The position numbers and the translations under genes are program-made. Of a stretch of 35,767 bases of DNA, positions 26,181 through 34,722 are shown one piece after another (within the stretch, counting starts at the first letter, position 1; every line of letters begins with the position of its first letter). Below the pieces are notes generated by a model that worked only from the letters and a program-made list of their open reading frames with translations, did not search any database and was not told the origin of the DNA. Source of the DNA: Peptococcaceae bacterium (GTDB lineage: Bacteria > Bacillota > Peptococcia > Peptococcales > Peptococcaceae); NCBI GenBank assembly GCA_900756555.1, contig CAAEKP010000100.1, positions 1-35,767 on the forward strand, written 5' to 3'.

Positions 26181-26357
26181 CAAAATAATTAAATGTTCTT
26201 GCGTTCACTTGTAAATTTCAGTTAATATAAAAGAAATAAATATCCCCCAGTACTATGCTATGTACCCAGAATCTTAGACATATTACTATCTAATTTAGGT
26301 GGGAACAAATAGATGCTTTTCTATATTTCTATAAAGCATTAATTTACTCGCCCCTAC
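26181..26357. other. AT-rich spacer at the upstream edge of the island
   Basis: No ORF with a ribosome binding site, RNA gene or repeat seen. It separates the promoter of the defence operon from the terminator of the AlbA_2 gene and is probably the right-hand island boundary. Confidence 0.5.
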
Positions 26358-26396
26358 AAAAAAACAGATGACAGGCTTCTCACCCATCATCTGCTT
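26358..26396 (-). terminator. Terminator of the AlbA_2 gene, copy A of a 39-bp direct repeat
   Basis: On the minus strand CAGATGA and TCATCTG pair around a 15-base loop, followed by seven T residues. It starts 10 bases after the AlbA_2 stop. All 39 bases are identical to 27899-27937. Confidence 0.85.
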
Positions 26397-26406
26397 TCAC
26401 ATCAAC

Positions 26407-27723
26407 TTATATTCGTCTGTACCGTTTACTATCGCCTCTTCCGATACTCTCAATCAATCCTGCTTCACGCATCTGCTTCGCTATCACATAAGCACGCGTG
26501 CGTTTCACGCCCAATAAATCCTGCAATTCTTCATCGTTCAATTCATCGTATTCATCCAGATAATCCAGAATTATTTTCATTTGCGGTGTTATCATTATTT
26601 CTTTCGCTTCACTGACAGCAGTTTCCTGTAAACTATTTTCTGCCACTGCATTGCGATTCGGTAATATCAATTTGAATGTATGCGGTGTAACTTCAATCTG
26701 TGGCTGAGCAGAACAACCTTCATACAAATTAAAAATTCTTCGGATACCGGTACCATAAGATTCAATTAGTCGCAAGCGATGAAAAACTTCTGCCAAATTA
26801 CGATTGCGAGGCTGAGAAATTCCACTGCAAATATCTTCCGCAGATAATCCCGGCAACAAACCGCCGATAGAGATAAATTCCATGGAAGCGTCATTTACAT
26901 TAATAATGATGCTTCCGCTAAAACTATAATCGCGATGAACCAACGCATTCAACAGCGCTTCTCGCACTGCTTCTTCTGGATAATCGGAGTTTTCGATGCG
27001 TTCCAAACCCATGAAAGTAGATGCTGTGCGGTTGCACAATTTCAAATAAGCAAAAGCTTCATCCAGTTGCTGAAAAACGGAACCAGTAAATTCTTTAGCA
27101 TCTTTGAAAATTGTATTTGCTGTATTCGCAAATACTGCTACTTTTGTCGTGTGCTGACACTGATCTGAAAGAATCCAAGCCAGATTGGTGTACTGGTCAT
27201 CATGTATATTCCGCATTCCCAGCGCAATATATTTATCCTCAGCGAAATCCACCTTGTATCGCTCAAACGTTGCTGTAGCCTGTTCAAATGTCAGCATCTG
27301 TTCAATTGACCGCATTTGTTCAAATATCTCACCATCGGAAGTTTTTATCATTTGACGAATCTGTTCCGCAGAAGCTGGAACACTGGACGCCCCCTGACGA
27401 ACAAATACACCAGTAGGTTTCAGTCCTTTTGCTTTTAAGTAATACGGCTTGTAGCTCCCCTCTCCAACTTCAATGCGAATCACCCGATTCTCCTGCAAAA
27501 CATAACGTACAAACATTGTTACATCAGGCTGAATTGCGTCTCGAATGCCATTCGTAATTTTAGTATAGGTTTCATCCACGTCATCAATCCCTGTGATATT
27601 TCCTTTATCATCAATTCCAATATAGACGGTGCCTCCATCTGTATTTGCAAATGCAATAATTTCTTTATATAAATCTTCTAACATTTGAGATTTAAACTCC
27701 ACATTCTCATTTTCAAATTGCAT
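26407..27723 (-). CDS. Schlafen/AlbA_2-domain putative ATP-dependent transcriptional regulator
   Basis: 438 residues. Residues about 1-120 are an AlbA_2 domain (ENVEFKSQMLEDLYKEIIAF, ANTDGGTVYIGIDDKGNITG, PTGVFVRQGASSVPA). Residues about 245-370 match the GHKL-like HATPase_c_4 region common in these proteins (PEEAVREALLNALVHRDYSF, RNRNLAEVFHRLRLIESYGTG). The last 60 residues are a winged helix (LQDLLGVKRTRAYVIAKQMREAGL). Such proteins are often annotated as RNA-binding or transcriptional regulators and are common in accessory regions; function is unproven. The ATG at 27723 has GGGGAG 8 bases upstream. Its promoter is overlaid by a phased ATTCAC array, suggesting autoregulation. It lies between identical 39-bp repeats, next to the defence island. 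Confidence 0.8.
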   Translation of the reverse strand: MQFENENVEFKSQMLEDLYKEIIAFANTDGGTVYIGIDDKGNITGIDDVDETYTKITNGIRDAIQPDVTMFVRYVLQENRVIRIEVGEGSYKPYYLKAKGLKPTGVFVRQGASSVPASAEQIRQMIKTSDGEIFEQMRSIEQMLTFEQATATFERYKVDFAEDKYIALGMRNIHDDQYTNLAWILSDQCQHTTKVAVFANTANTIFKDAKEFTGSVFQQLDEAFAYLKLCNRTASTFMGLERIENSDYPEEAVREALLNALVHRDYSFSGSIIINVNDASMEFISIGGLLPGLSAEDICSGISQPRNRNLAEVFHRLRLIESYGTGIRRIFNLYEGCSAQPQIEVTPHTFKLILPNRNAVAENSLQETAVSEAKEIMITPQMKIILDYLDEYDELNDEELQDLLGVKRTRAYVIAKQMREAGLIESIGRGDSKRYRRI

Positions 27724-27755
27724 AATTATCACTCCCCATGTGCAATCTTACTTAT

Positions 27756-27783
27756 AGTATAACCGAATTTTTCTTATTTACAA
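27756..27783 (-). promoter_or_regulatory. Promoter of the AlbA_2 gene
   Basis: Minus strand -35 TTGTAA (27783-27778), a 16-base spacer, and -10 TATACT (27761-27756), about 30 bases before the start codon. The ATTCAC array begins 8 bases upstream of the -35. Confidence 0.68.
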
Positions 27784-27791
27784 GCTCAAAA

Positions 27792-27865
27792 GTGAATATT
27801 CACTAAAAATTCACTTTCATTCACCCTATAGAGTGAATATTCACCCATAATTCACTCTAATTCAT
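27792..27865. promoter_or_regulatory. Phased ATTCAC operator array in two 33-bp modules
   Basis: The 12-bp palindrome GTGAATATTCAC occurs at 27792-27803 and 27833-27844. Each copy is followed by a second hexamer 11 bases and a third 21 bases further on. ATTCAC starts at 27798, 27809, 27819, 27839 and 27850, and ATTCAT at 27860, giving steps of 11, 10, 20, 11 and 10 bases. All sites therefore face the same side of the helix. The two modules are 41 bp apart. This looks like a cooperative binding region for a dimeric regulator, most simply the AlbA_2/winged-helix protein downstream. An ATTTCCC/GGGAAAT hairpin follows at 27864-27880. Confidence 0.65.
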
Positions 27866-27898
27866 TTCCCAGAGGGAAATAAGGCAAGCCCGTCACAT

Positions 27899-27937
27899 AA
27901 AAAAACAGATGACAGGCTTCTCACCCATCATCTGCTT
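27899..27937 (-). terminator. Terminator of the stalk-protein gene, copy B of the 39-bp direct repeat
   Basis: Same hairpin and T-tract as at 26358-26396, identical over 39 bases. It lies 22 bases after the stop at 27960. Sequence on both sides of the repeat differs between copies. Confidence 0.85.
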
Positions 27938-27959
27938 CTTTTATTCGATTTCATTACAC

Positions 27960-29321
27960 TTAAGCGGCTTCATTTGCCATTTCAGTGATATCCACCACTT
28001 TTTCGCCAGCGGCTGGTGTTGTCTGTGGTTTTTCTGTGGTTGCGGTGTAAGTCATGTCACCGTTCATAGTCATGGACATTACGCCGTCCATGTTCATGCT
28101 CATATTCATGGTAGCTTTGTTGCCAGTCTGATCCGCTTTCACAGTCATCAGTGGTGTGGTGCCCAGATACATGCTCATTTCCTGCGCATACCCGGTTACT
28201 TTTTCACCAGTCATTTTCAGTGTCATACGGCTGGTCATGCCATCCTGCTTCAGAGTAGCTACATAGTCATTGCCGGATTTCTGGAAGTTTTTATCCTGAT
28301 ACTGCACCACGCTCTGCATCATAATCGCAGTGCTGATGGCATCGTTCACTGGCATATTGTCCAGCATTGCCATTATGGAATCTTCATAAGTACCGTTCAG
28401 GCTGCTTTCCATCAGGGCATTGAAATCCATACCGGTGCCAGCCATAATTTCATTCAAATCCATCATATACCAGGCATCACCGTCCATATCTGCCATGGCA
28501 AACAGTTCAGATTTCATATACATCTTGCCGGTTTCCATATTTGCAATGACATCCATGCTCATGTTTTTCATCTGTTCCATCATTGCTTTATCTTCTTCTG
28601 TCATTTCGCCGGCTTCTTCCAGCATAGCCTGTAACTTACTCAAATCCAAAGCAATCGCCATGTTCATGCTTGCCGCATCCAGAGTGGTAATGCCATCCAG
28701 CGTCATTTTGCCGGACACTGGAATCATTACAGCCTCTTCACCGCTGCCGTCGGCTACTTTCATATCAAAGTTCATGGTGCCTTTTACCACCATAGGCTCT
28801 TTGTTGAAGGACTGGCTGTATGCCATATATTTATCCATCAAAGTGTACTGGCCTTTCAGTTCTTCTTTCAGCGCTGCTTTATCCAGCATCACCACAGTTT
28901 TGGTGTTGCCATCCCAGCCTACAGTTGCACCTAAAGACTGCGCCGCAAAACGCACCGGCACATAAGTACGGCCATCACGCACAAAGGATGGGGCATCGGT
29001 GGTAAACACCATATCGCCATCCACAACAACATCAGGATTACCGATTACAAATTTTACTGTAGTTTCGCCCTTCTGTGCTTCAATGGTGCTGGTGGCTTTG
29101 TCATAGTTCACATCTGCATCCAGTGCTTCAAACACAGCACGGAATGGTACATACACCCGGCCATCTTCCATCACAGGAACTGCATCGGTAAACTGCAAAT
29201 TGCTGCCGTTCAGCTGCACACCAATTTCCATAGCCTCTGCATCTGCGGCTAAAGCTGTTGCCGGCAGAAACAAACAAGCCAGGAAAACCATCAGCAAACA
29301 TACCTGTTTCATTCTTTTCAT
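27960..29321 (-). CDS. Secreted methionine-rich protein with copper-amine-oxidase-N (stalk) domain
   Basis: 453 residues. A Sec signal peptide (MKRMKQVCLLMVFLACLFL then PATALAA) would be cleaved near residue 26. Residues about 30-145 hold two half-repeats of the copper amine oxidase N-terminal domain: DGRVYVPFRAVFEALDADV and DGRTYVPVRFAAQSLGATVG. The remainder, about 150-430, is unusually rich in methionine (for example MEQMKNMSMDVIANMETGKM and MNMSMNMDGVMSMTMNGDM) and may adopt a lipocalin- or LolA-like beta fold. These stalk domains are common in surface proteins of anaerobic Bacillota and do not imply amine oxidase activity. The ATG at 29321 has AGGAGG 8 bases upstream; an upstream TTG is not needed. 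Probably its own transcription unit. Confidence 0.78.
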   Translation of the reverse strand: MKRMKQVCLLMVFLACLFLPATALAADAEAMEIGVQLNGSNLQFTDAVPVMEDGRVYVPFRAVFEALDADVNYDKATSTIEAQKGETTVKFVIGNPDVVVDGDMVFTTDAPSFVRDGRTYVPVRFAAQSLGATVGWDGNTKTVVMLDKAALKEELKGQYTLMDKYMAYSQSFNKEPMVVKGTMNFDMKVADGSGEEAVMIPVSGKMTLDGITTLDAASMNMAIALDLSKLQAMLEEAGEMTEEDKAMMEQMKNMSMDVIANMETGKMYMKSELFAMADMDGDAWYMMDLNEIMAGTGMDFNALMESSLNGTYEDSIMAMLDNMPVNDAISTAIMMQSVVQYQDKNFQKSGNDYVATLKQDGMTSRMTLKMTGEKVTGYAQEMSMYLGTTPLMTVKADQTGNKATMNMSMNMDGVMSMTMNGDMTYTATTEKPQTTPAAGEKVVDITEMANEAA

Positions 29322-29365
29322 TCTCAACGCCTCCTAAAAATGTATAGAGCTTTGCTCTTGTTTCT

Positions 29366-29394
29366 ATCATACCAAACTATTGTCCTGCCGTCTA
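29366..29394 (-). promoter_or_regulatory. Likely promoter of the stalk-protein gene
   Basis: Minus strand -10 TATGAT (29371-29366) with TAGACG (29394-29389) 17 bases further upstream as a partial -35 match. A small AGAGC/GCTCT hairpin lies between it and the ribosome binding site. Confidence 0.5.
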
Positions 29395-29450
29395 TGTTTT
29401 TTGCTGATTTGACAGAAACCGCAAAGGGAAAATTTTTTCCACGTAATTAT

Positions 29451-30845
29451 TTACACCCGTTTTTTTGGCGGCATTGTATGAATGGATTGCCCGATTGCCC
29501 CTTCCGCTGCTTCGGTGATCCCTTCGCAAAAAGTTGGATGGGGCCGCAAAGTGTGAGCCAGCTGCGCTCTGGTTAAGCCCGTCGCGATGGCTGTAGTCAG
29601 TTCACCAATCAAATCGGTAGCACGGGCACACATAAGCTGGGCTCCCAGTAATACTTCTGTTTTTTCATCAAACACCAGCTTCACAAAGCCTCTGTCCTGC
29701 TGTTCAATGATGTTTTTTGCGTTGCCGCTCATCACATACTTTCCTGTGATAACCGCACGCCCTTCTTTTTTGGCTTCATCAGCAGTAATGCCGACAGAAG
29801 CGATTTCCGGCGTGGTATACACGCAGGAAGGCACCAGATCATGGCGCACTGACACCGGCGCATTATTCATAAATTCCACCGCTGCTATGCCCTGGGCTTC
29901 TGCTGCGTGCGCCAGCTGTATGCGGCCAATTACATCACCAATCGCATAAACAGACGGCTCTGAAGTGCGAAACTGCTCATCCACCGCCACAAATCCTTTT
30001 TCGGTCTGTGCCACAGAAAATTCTTCGCCGAATAATAAATTGGTGCAAGGGCGTCTGCCCACACTGAGCAGGATACAGTCTGCTTCCACCTGCTTATCCT
30101 CTTTTTTTGTTGTGAAATGGCAGCTTAAGCCTCCTTCTGCCTGCTGAATTTCAGACACCAGAGCGTTTGTGTAAATGGTAATGCCTCGTTTTTTCAGAAT
30201 CATCGCCAGATTTTGTGATATTTCACGATCCATCGGTGGCAGCAGTTTCTCCGCCGCCTCCACGATAGTCACTTCTTTTCCCAGCGCAGCATAAATGGAC
30301 GCCATTTCCACGCCAATAACGCCGCCGCCCACAATCAGCAGACGCTGACAGTCAATCCCATCCTGCTCCAGCAGAGCGTCGCTGGTTACCACACCTGACA
30401 GTTCTGCGCCCGGAATTGGCGGCATTGCCGGTACAGAACCGCTGGCGATTAAAAGATAGCGGCCTGTCACAATCTGCTCACCGGCCTGCACAGTATGTCC
30501 ATCCAGAATTGTTGCCTTTTCCTGATATACCGTCACCTGATTGGCCTGTAAAAGCTGCTCAATACCACCGCGCAGCTGAGTAATTACTTCATTTTTGCGC
30601 TGCTGCATCGCAGAAAAATCACAGTGTAGTGTTCCAGTCAGTCCCAACGAACTGCTTTCCTGTAGTTCCCGATACAGATTTGCTGTGTGCATTAATGTTT
30701 TAGTCGGAATACAGCCACGATTCAGGCAAGTACCGCCCAATTGATTTTTTTCAATTAATGCTGTTTTCATCCCCAGCTGGCTGGCGCGAATCGCTGCCAC
30801 ATAGCCGCCGGGGCCTCCTCCGATTACAATCAGATCATATTGCAT
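29451..30845 (-). CDS. lpdA: Dihydrolipoyl dehydrogenase (glycine cleavage L protein)
   Basis: 464 residues, standard length. The FAD-binding site is IVIGGGPGGYVAAI (7-20), the redox disulfide GGTCLNRGCIPTK (C40, C45), the NAD site LLIVGGGVIGVEMASIYAAL, the second FAD contact VYAIGDVIG, and the C-terminal active site HTLRPHPTFCEGITEA. It reoxidises the dihydrolipoyl arm of GcvH with NAD+. The ATG at 30845 follows AGGAGG. As the last gene of a gcvT-gcvH-gcvPA-gcvPB-lplA series it is most likely dedicated to glycine cleavage. No E1 or E2 dehydrogenase genes are nearby. A hairpin separates it from lplA, so its expression may be adjusted independently. Confidence 0.95.
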   Translation of the reverse strand: MQYDLIVIGGGPGGYVAAIRASQLGMKTALIEKNQLGGTCLNRGCIPTKTLMHTANLYRELQESSSLGLTGTLHCDFSAMQQRKNEVITQLRGGIEQLLQANQVTVYQEKATILDGHTVQAGEQIVTGRYLLIASGSVPAMPPIPGAELSGVVTSDALLEQDGIDCQRLLIVGGGVIGVEMASIYAALGKEVTIVEAAEKLLPPMDREISQNLAMILKKRGITIYTNALVSEIQQAEGGLSCHFTTKKEDKQVEADCILLSVGRRPCTNLLFGEEFSVAQTEKGFVAVDEQFRTSEPSVYAIGDVIGRIQLAHAAEAQGIAAVEFMNNAPVSVRHDLVPSCVYTTPEIASVGITADEAKKEGRAVITGKYVMSGNAKNIIEQQDRGFVKLVFDEKTEVLLGAQLMCARATDLIGELTTAIATGLTRAQLAHTLRPHPTFCEGITEAAEGAIGQSIHTMPPKKRV

Positions 30846-30862
30846 ATTGGTATCCTCCTAAA

Positions 30863-30910
30863 GGAAAAGGCCGCTAAGCACAGCACTCTACCGTTTTCAG
30901 CGACCTTTCC
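30863..30910. other. Strong hairpin between lplA and lpdA
   Basis: GGAAAAGGCCGCT (from 30863) pairs with AGCGACCTTTCC (ending 30910), about 12 bp with one bulge. The T-run that follows, GTTTTTTC, is on the plus strand, where no gene runs. On the minus strand the tail is only TTTCCTTTAGG. It may be an RNA-processing or partial attenuation element just before the lpdA ribosome binding site. Confidence 0.45.
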
Positions 30911-30961
30911 GTTTTTTCATACGTTACTCTTTTATTTGATGTCAGGGCACCTTCGCCAGCG

Positions 30962-31948
30962 TTATCGTCCAACCGGCAAGGTCCGCAAATACTGGCACAC
31001 ATCTTCCACTTCCGGCCGTGTACCCAGCTGCTGCAGTTGCTCTGCCATTGCCTGACTGCCAAACAGACAGCCTTGCAGCTGTTGTTCCATGTCCTGAATC
31101 AATCCGGCGTCCATGGCATCTGAATATAGCCGAATCTGCTCCACCCGTCCGGCAGACACGCTGCACTGCATTTGCACATTACCCCAGCTGAACCGATGCT
31201 CAGTTTCCCAGGTAAAAGGAATCCTGCGGCCAAATCGCCATTGTTCAGATTGAAACTCTGCCTGATAAGCAGCAATTTTTTCTTCATCCAGCCAGGCTTC
31301 CGCATAAGGCTGCGCAGAAACACCATACACTGGTTCCATAGCGGCAATTAAGGCCTGTTCCAGCTGTGCGATGGTAAGATCCGGCTTCAGTTCCTGCAAA
31401 TTCACCACGCGGGACTGCACTGAGGCTACGCCCTTCGACGCCAGCTTGCTGGCAGACACCTGCAAATATTTTCCCAGCTTTTCCCGATCCACCTGCACCA
31501 TCAGCGTGCCGTGATGATAACAACGATCGCCGCTCTCATAAAATGCATTACCGGAAAACTTACGCCCATCCGCAAGCAGATCATTGCGACCGCTCTTTTC
31601 TGCTGAAATCCCCAACTGCTGCAACGCCTGCAAAATTACATCCAGCTGACGCGACACATCATAGTGCGTTTTCGGCACCAAAAATGTAAAATTCAAATTG
31701 CCCAGATCGTGGTACACAGCGCCGCCGCCAGACAGCCGCCGCACCATCACACCGCCGTCCTGTTCCAGAGCCTGTAGCTTGCATTCCTGCCAGCAATTCT
31801 GATTTCTGCCAATGACCACGGTATTCTGGTTTTGCCACAAATAAAGAATGCAGCTGTCCTCCGGCACCGTTTCCAGTAAAAATCGCTCTGTTGCCAGATT
31901 GCGAAATGGGTCTGTCCCCTGTTGTATATAATAATAAATATGCTGCAT
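30962..31948 (-). CDS. lplA: Lipoate-protein ligase A
   Basis: 328 residues, similar to E. coli LplA with its C-terminal accessory domain. Conserved segments: RRLSGGGAVYHDLGNLNFTF around residue 70-90 and GRNDLLADGRKFSGNAF around 125-142, with the lysine of GRKFSG for lipoyl-AMP binding, then HHGTLMV. It adenylates lipoate and transfers it to the lysine of lipoyl domains, here most likely K64 of GcvH. The ATG at 31948 follows AAAGGGGACA; upstream in-frame codons overlap gcvPB and have no ribosome binding site. The gap to gcvPB is 52 bases. No lipA or lipB genes appear, suggesting the cell salvages lipoate. Confidence 0.94.
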   Translation of the reverse strand: MQHIYYYIQQGTDPFRNLATERFLLETVPEDSCILYLWQNQNTVVIGRNQNCWQECKLQALEQDGGVMVRRLSGGGAVYHDLGNLNFTFLVPKTHYDVSRQLDVILQALQQLGISAEKSGRNDLLADGRKFSGNAFYESGDRCYHHGTLMVQVDREKLGKYLQVSASKLASKGVASVQSRVVNLQELKPDLTIAQLEQALIAAMEPVYGVSAQPYAEAWLDEEKIAAYQAEFQSEQWRFGRRIPFTWETEHRFSWGNVQMQCSVSAGRVEQIRLYSDAMDAGLIQDMEQQLQGCLFGSQAMAEQLQQLGTRPEVEDVCQYLRTLPVGR

Positions 31949-32000
31949 CAGAATGTCCCCTTTCGATATCGGCTGAACCGTAGCAATCCGATTTTGCGAT

Positions 32001-33404
32001 TTACCACTGGTAACGCAGTACTGGATGCCGCGCCGCCTGCACTTCATCTGGCCGCTTAATCTGCGCATGATGTGGCGCCTGATGCATCTGCGCACCATCT
32101 GTGTGCGCCATTTCATGCAGCTTACGCATCACAGCAACCGCTTCGTCCAGCGTTTCTTTCGACTCTGTTTCCGTAGGTTCAAACATCAACGCCTCATGCA
32201 CAATCAATGGAAAATACATGGTTGGCGGATGAATGCCGTTATCAATCAAAGCTTTGGCTACATCCAGCGCCGATACGCCCGTTTCTTTTTTCAGGTGCTC
32301 CAGACTGAGCACAAACTCATGCATACAGTGATTGCCATAGGCCACCGGATAAATATCTTTTAACCCTTCCATCATGTAGTTTGCATTCAAAACAGCACCC
32401 TCGCAGGCCTGACGAATCCCTTCTGCCCCCAGAGTCATCATGTAGGTCAGCGCCTTTACTACCACCAGAAAGTTGCCGTAAAAAGCTTTCATCTGCAATT
32501 TTGACGGCTGAGTAGAACCCAGCGCGCTGGCTGGCAGATAAGGCTGCAAAATCTGTTTGCAGGCTACAGGGCCACTGCCCGGCCCGCCGCCGCCATGGGG
32601 TGTGGCAAAGGTTTTGTGCAGATTGAGATGCACCACATCAAAGCCCATATCCCCGGGACGCACCACGCCCATAATAGCGTTAAAGTTGGCACCGTCATAA
32701 TAATTCAGACCGCCAGCCTGATGCACAATTTCTGTAATTTCTAAAATATTGCTGTCGAAAATACCTACCGTATTTGGATTGGTCAGCATCAGTCCTGCTG
32801 TATCTTCTCCCACACTGGCCCGCAGTGCTTCTAAATCCACACAGCCCGCTGCATTGGATGGAATGGTCACCACAGTGAATCCAGCCATGGCCGCACTGGC
32901 CGGATTGGTGCCATGCGCCGCGTCAGGAATAATAATTTTATTGCGTTTGGTATCGCCGCGGCTTTCATGATACGCTTTTATCAGCATTAAACCGGTAAAT
33001 TCACCGTGCGCGCCGGCTGCCGGCTGAAAGGTGATGGCATCCATGCCGGTGGCTTCACACAAATAAGCGCCGGCGGTGTCTAAGACCTCCTGACAGCCCT
33101 GTACCGTGTGAGCTGGCTGCAATGGATGAATATCAGTAAAGGAGGGCAGTGCTGCCACTTCTTCATCAATGCGCGGATTGTATTTCATGGTGCAGGAGCC
33201 CAGCGGATAAAATCCATCGTTTACACCATGCGCTCGTTTGGCTAATGCAGTGTAATGGCGGCTCACTTCTGTTTCCGCCAGTTCCGGCAGCCGCAGGTCC
33301 TGTTCCCGCTGTAAATCCGCAGGCAAGGACAGCTCCGGCACATCACAGTCTGGCAATATAGTACACTGATGACCAGGTCGGCTCTTTTCAAAAATTAATT
33401 GCAT
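32001..33404 (-). CDS. gcvPB: Glycine dehydrogenase (decarboxylating) subunit 2
   Basis: 467 residues. The PLP-binding lysine lies in NLHKTFATPHGGGGPGSGPV, in the usual place for the P-protein C-terminal half. Other family segments are GSCTMKYNPR near the start and AAGAHGEFTGLMLIKAYHES. With GcvPA it forms the P-protein, which decarboxylates glycine and loads the aminomethyl group onto GcvH. The ATG at 33404 has GGAGG 10 bases upstream and overlaps the gcvPA stop by 10 bases, giving coupled translation of the two subunits. The C-terminal 40 residues are histidine- and glutamine-rich (HQAPHHAQIKRPDEVQAARH). Confidence 0.96.
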   Translation of the reverse strand: MQLIFEKSRPGHQCTILPDCDVPELSLPADLQREQDLRLPELAETEVSRHYTALAKRAHGVNDGFYPLGSCTMKYNPRIDEEVAALPSFTDIHPLQPAHTVQGCQEVLDTAGAYLCEATGMDAITFQPAAGAHGEFTGLMLIKAYHESRGDTKRNKIIIPDAAHGTNPASAAMAGFTVVTIPSNAAGCVDLEALRASVGEDTAGLMLTNPNTVGIFDSNILEITEIVHQAGGLNYYDGANFNAIMGVVRPGDMGFDVVHLNLHKTFATPHGGGGPGSGPVACKQILQPYLPASALGSTQPSKLQMKAFYGNFLVVVKALTYMMTLGAEGIRQACEGAVLNANYMMEGLKDIYPVAYGNHCMHEFVLSLEHLKKETGVSALDVAKALIDNGIHPPTMYFPLIVHEALMFEPTETESKETLDEAVAVMRKLHEMAHTDGAQMHQAPHHAQIKRPDEVQAARHPVLRYQW

Positions 33405-34720
33405 GATGCGCACACCTCCCCAATAATGGCAACGGCTTTGTCTAACTGTTCTTTGCTGACTACCTCTGTCACGCACCACAGAATACCCTGTTCCAACGGC
33501 AAACCGCCCAGAATATCATGTTCTTCCAGAGCTTGCAGCACCGCCTCAGCCGAAACCGGCAGGGTTGTCACAAACTCATGGAACCAGTCGCCGGAATGCA
33601 GTAGGCTTACGCCTGGAATCTGCGCCAGTTTCTGCGCAAAATAATGCGCTTTTGACATAGATTGCAGTGCAGCCTGCTGTACGCCCTGCGGCCCCATGGT
33701 GCTCAGATATACAGCTGCCGTTAAAGCGCACAAAGCCTGATTGGAGCAGACATTGCTGGAGGCCTTTTCCCGGCGGATATGCTGTTCTCTGGCCTGTAAG
33801 GTCAGCACATAAGCACGATTGCCCTCCGCATCCTGAGTTTCACCCACAATACGCCCCGGCAGCTTGCGCACCAGAGCCGACGTTGTAGCCATAAAGCCCA
33901 GATAAGGACCGCCATAGCTCAAAGGCATTCCCAGTGGCTGCCCTTCCCCCACAACAATATCCGCACCGCAGGCGGCTGGCGTTTTCATAATTGCTAACGC
34001 CAGAGGATTGCAGCCCATAATATATTTGGCTCCGGCCTGATGCACCGCATCGCCGATGGCGGCTGCCTCCTCAAACTGCCCGTAAAAGTTAGGCTGCTGC
34101 AAATACAGACAGCACACATCGTCGGTCAGCAACTGCTGTAATGCCGTTAAATCCGTTTTTCCGTTCTGCACAGGCACCATGCGCACTTCCGTACCGGCGC
34201 CATGACAATAGGTGCGGATTGTGGTAAGCACATCAGGATGACAGGCAGCCGAAACCAGTGTTACAGTCCGCTTGCGCTCCCGACACATAGCCACTGCCTC
34301 CGCCGCGGCAGACGCACCGTCATACACACTGGCATTGGCAACATCCATACCTGTTAAATCACAAATCATTGTCTGATACTCAAAAATAGATTGCAGAATC
34401 CCCTGGCTCAGTTCTGCCTGATAAGGGGTGTAGGCTGTCACAAATTCTTCTTTTGCAGTGATATATTTTACAATCGACGGAATGTAATGGCGATAAGCTC
34501 CGGCGCCGCGTAAAACTGTGCCAAACACTTTATTTTTGGCGCCCATAGCCGTCAGTGCCTGCCGCACTTCCAATTCCGATTTACCGGCTGGCAAATGCAG
34601 CGGTTCCTGCAATAAAACAGAATCTGGAACATCAGCAAAAAAGTCCGCCACATTGGCAACGCCACAGGCCTGCAACATTTGCTGCTGCTCCGCTCTGGTA
34701 GATGGCTGATAATGTCCCAT
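33395..34720 (-). CDS. gcvPA: Glycine dehydrogenase (decarboxylating) subunit 1
   Basis: 441 residues. N-terminal half of the P-protein: GHYQPSTRAEQQQMLQACGV, FLRGAGAYRHYIPSIV-like VLRGAGAYRHYIPSIVKYIT, TAYTPYQAELSQGILQSIFE, DVANASVYDGASAAAEA and QTREQHIRREKA-like LQAREQHIRREKASSNVCSN are family signatures. It lacks its own PLP lysine and works as a partner of GcvPB. The ATG at 34720 lies 2 bases after the gcvH stop, with its AGGGAG inside the end of gcvH. The split P-protein is the arrangement usual in Bacillota and many anaerobes. Confidence 0.96.
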   Translation of the reverse strand: MGHYQPSTRAEQQQMLQACGVANVADFFADVPDSVLLQEPLHLPAGKSELEVRQALTAMGAKNKVFGTVLRGAGAYRHYIPSIVKYITAKEEFVTAYTPYQAELSQGILQSIFEYQTMICDLTGMDVANASVYDGASAAAEAVAMCRERKRTVTLVSAACHPDVLTTIRTYCHGAGTEVRMVPVQNGKTDLTALQQLLTDDVCCLYLQQPNFYGQFEEAAAIGDAVHQAGAKYIMGCNPLALAIMKTPAACGADIVVGEGQPLGMPLSYGGPYLGFMATTSALVRKLPGRIVGETQDAEGNRAYVLTLQAREQHIRREKASSNVCSNQALCALTAAVYLSTMGPQGVQQAALQSMSKAHYFAQKLAQIPGVSLLHSGDWFHEFVTTLPVSAEAVLQALEEHDILGGLPLEQGILWCVTEVVSKEQLDKAVAIIGEVCASCN

Positions 34721-34722
34721 AA

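Noticed and set aside
27792..27865. CRISPR-like repeat array
   Set aside because: The repeated unit is a 6-12 bp motif without spacers of constant length, and no cas genes are present; operator sites fit better.
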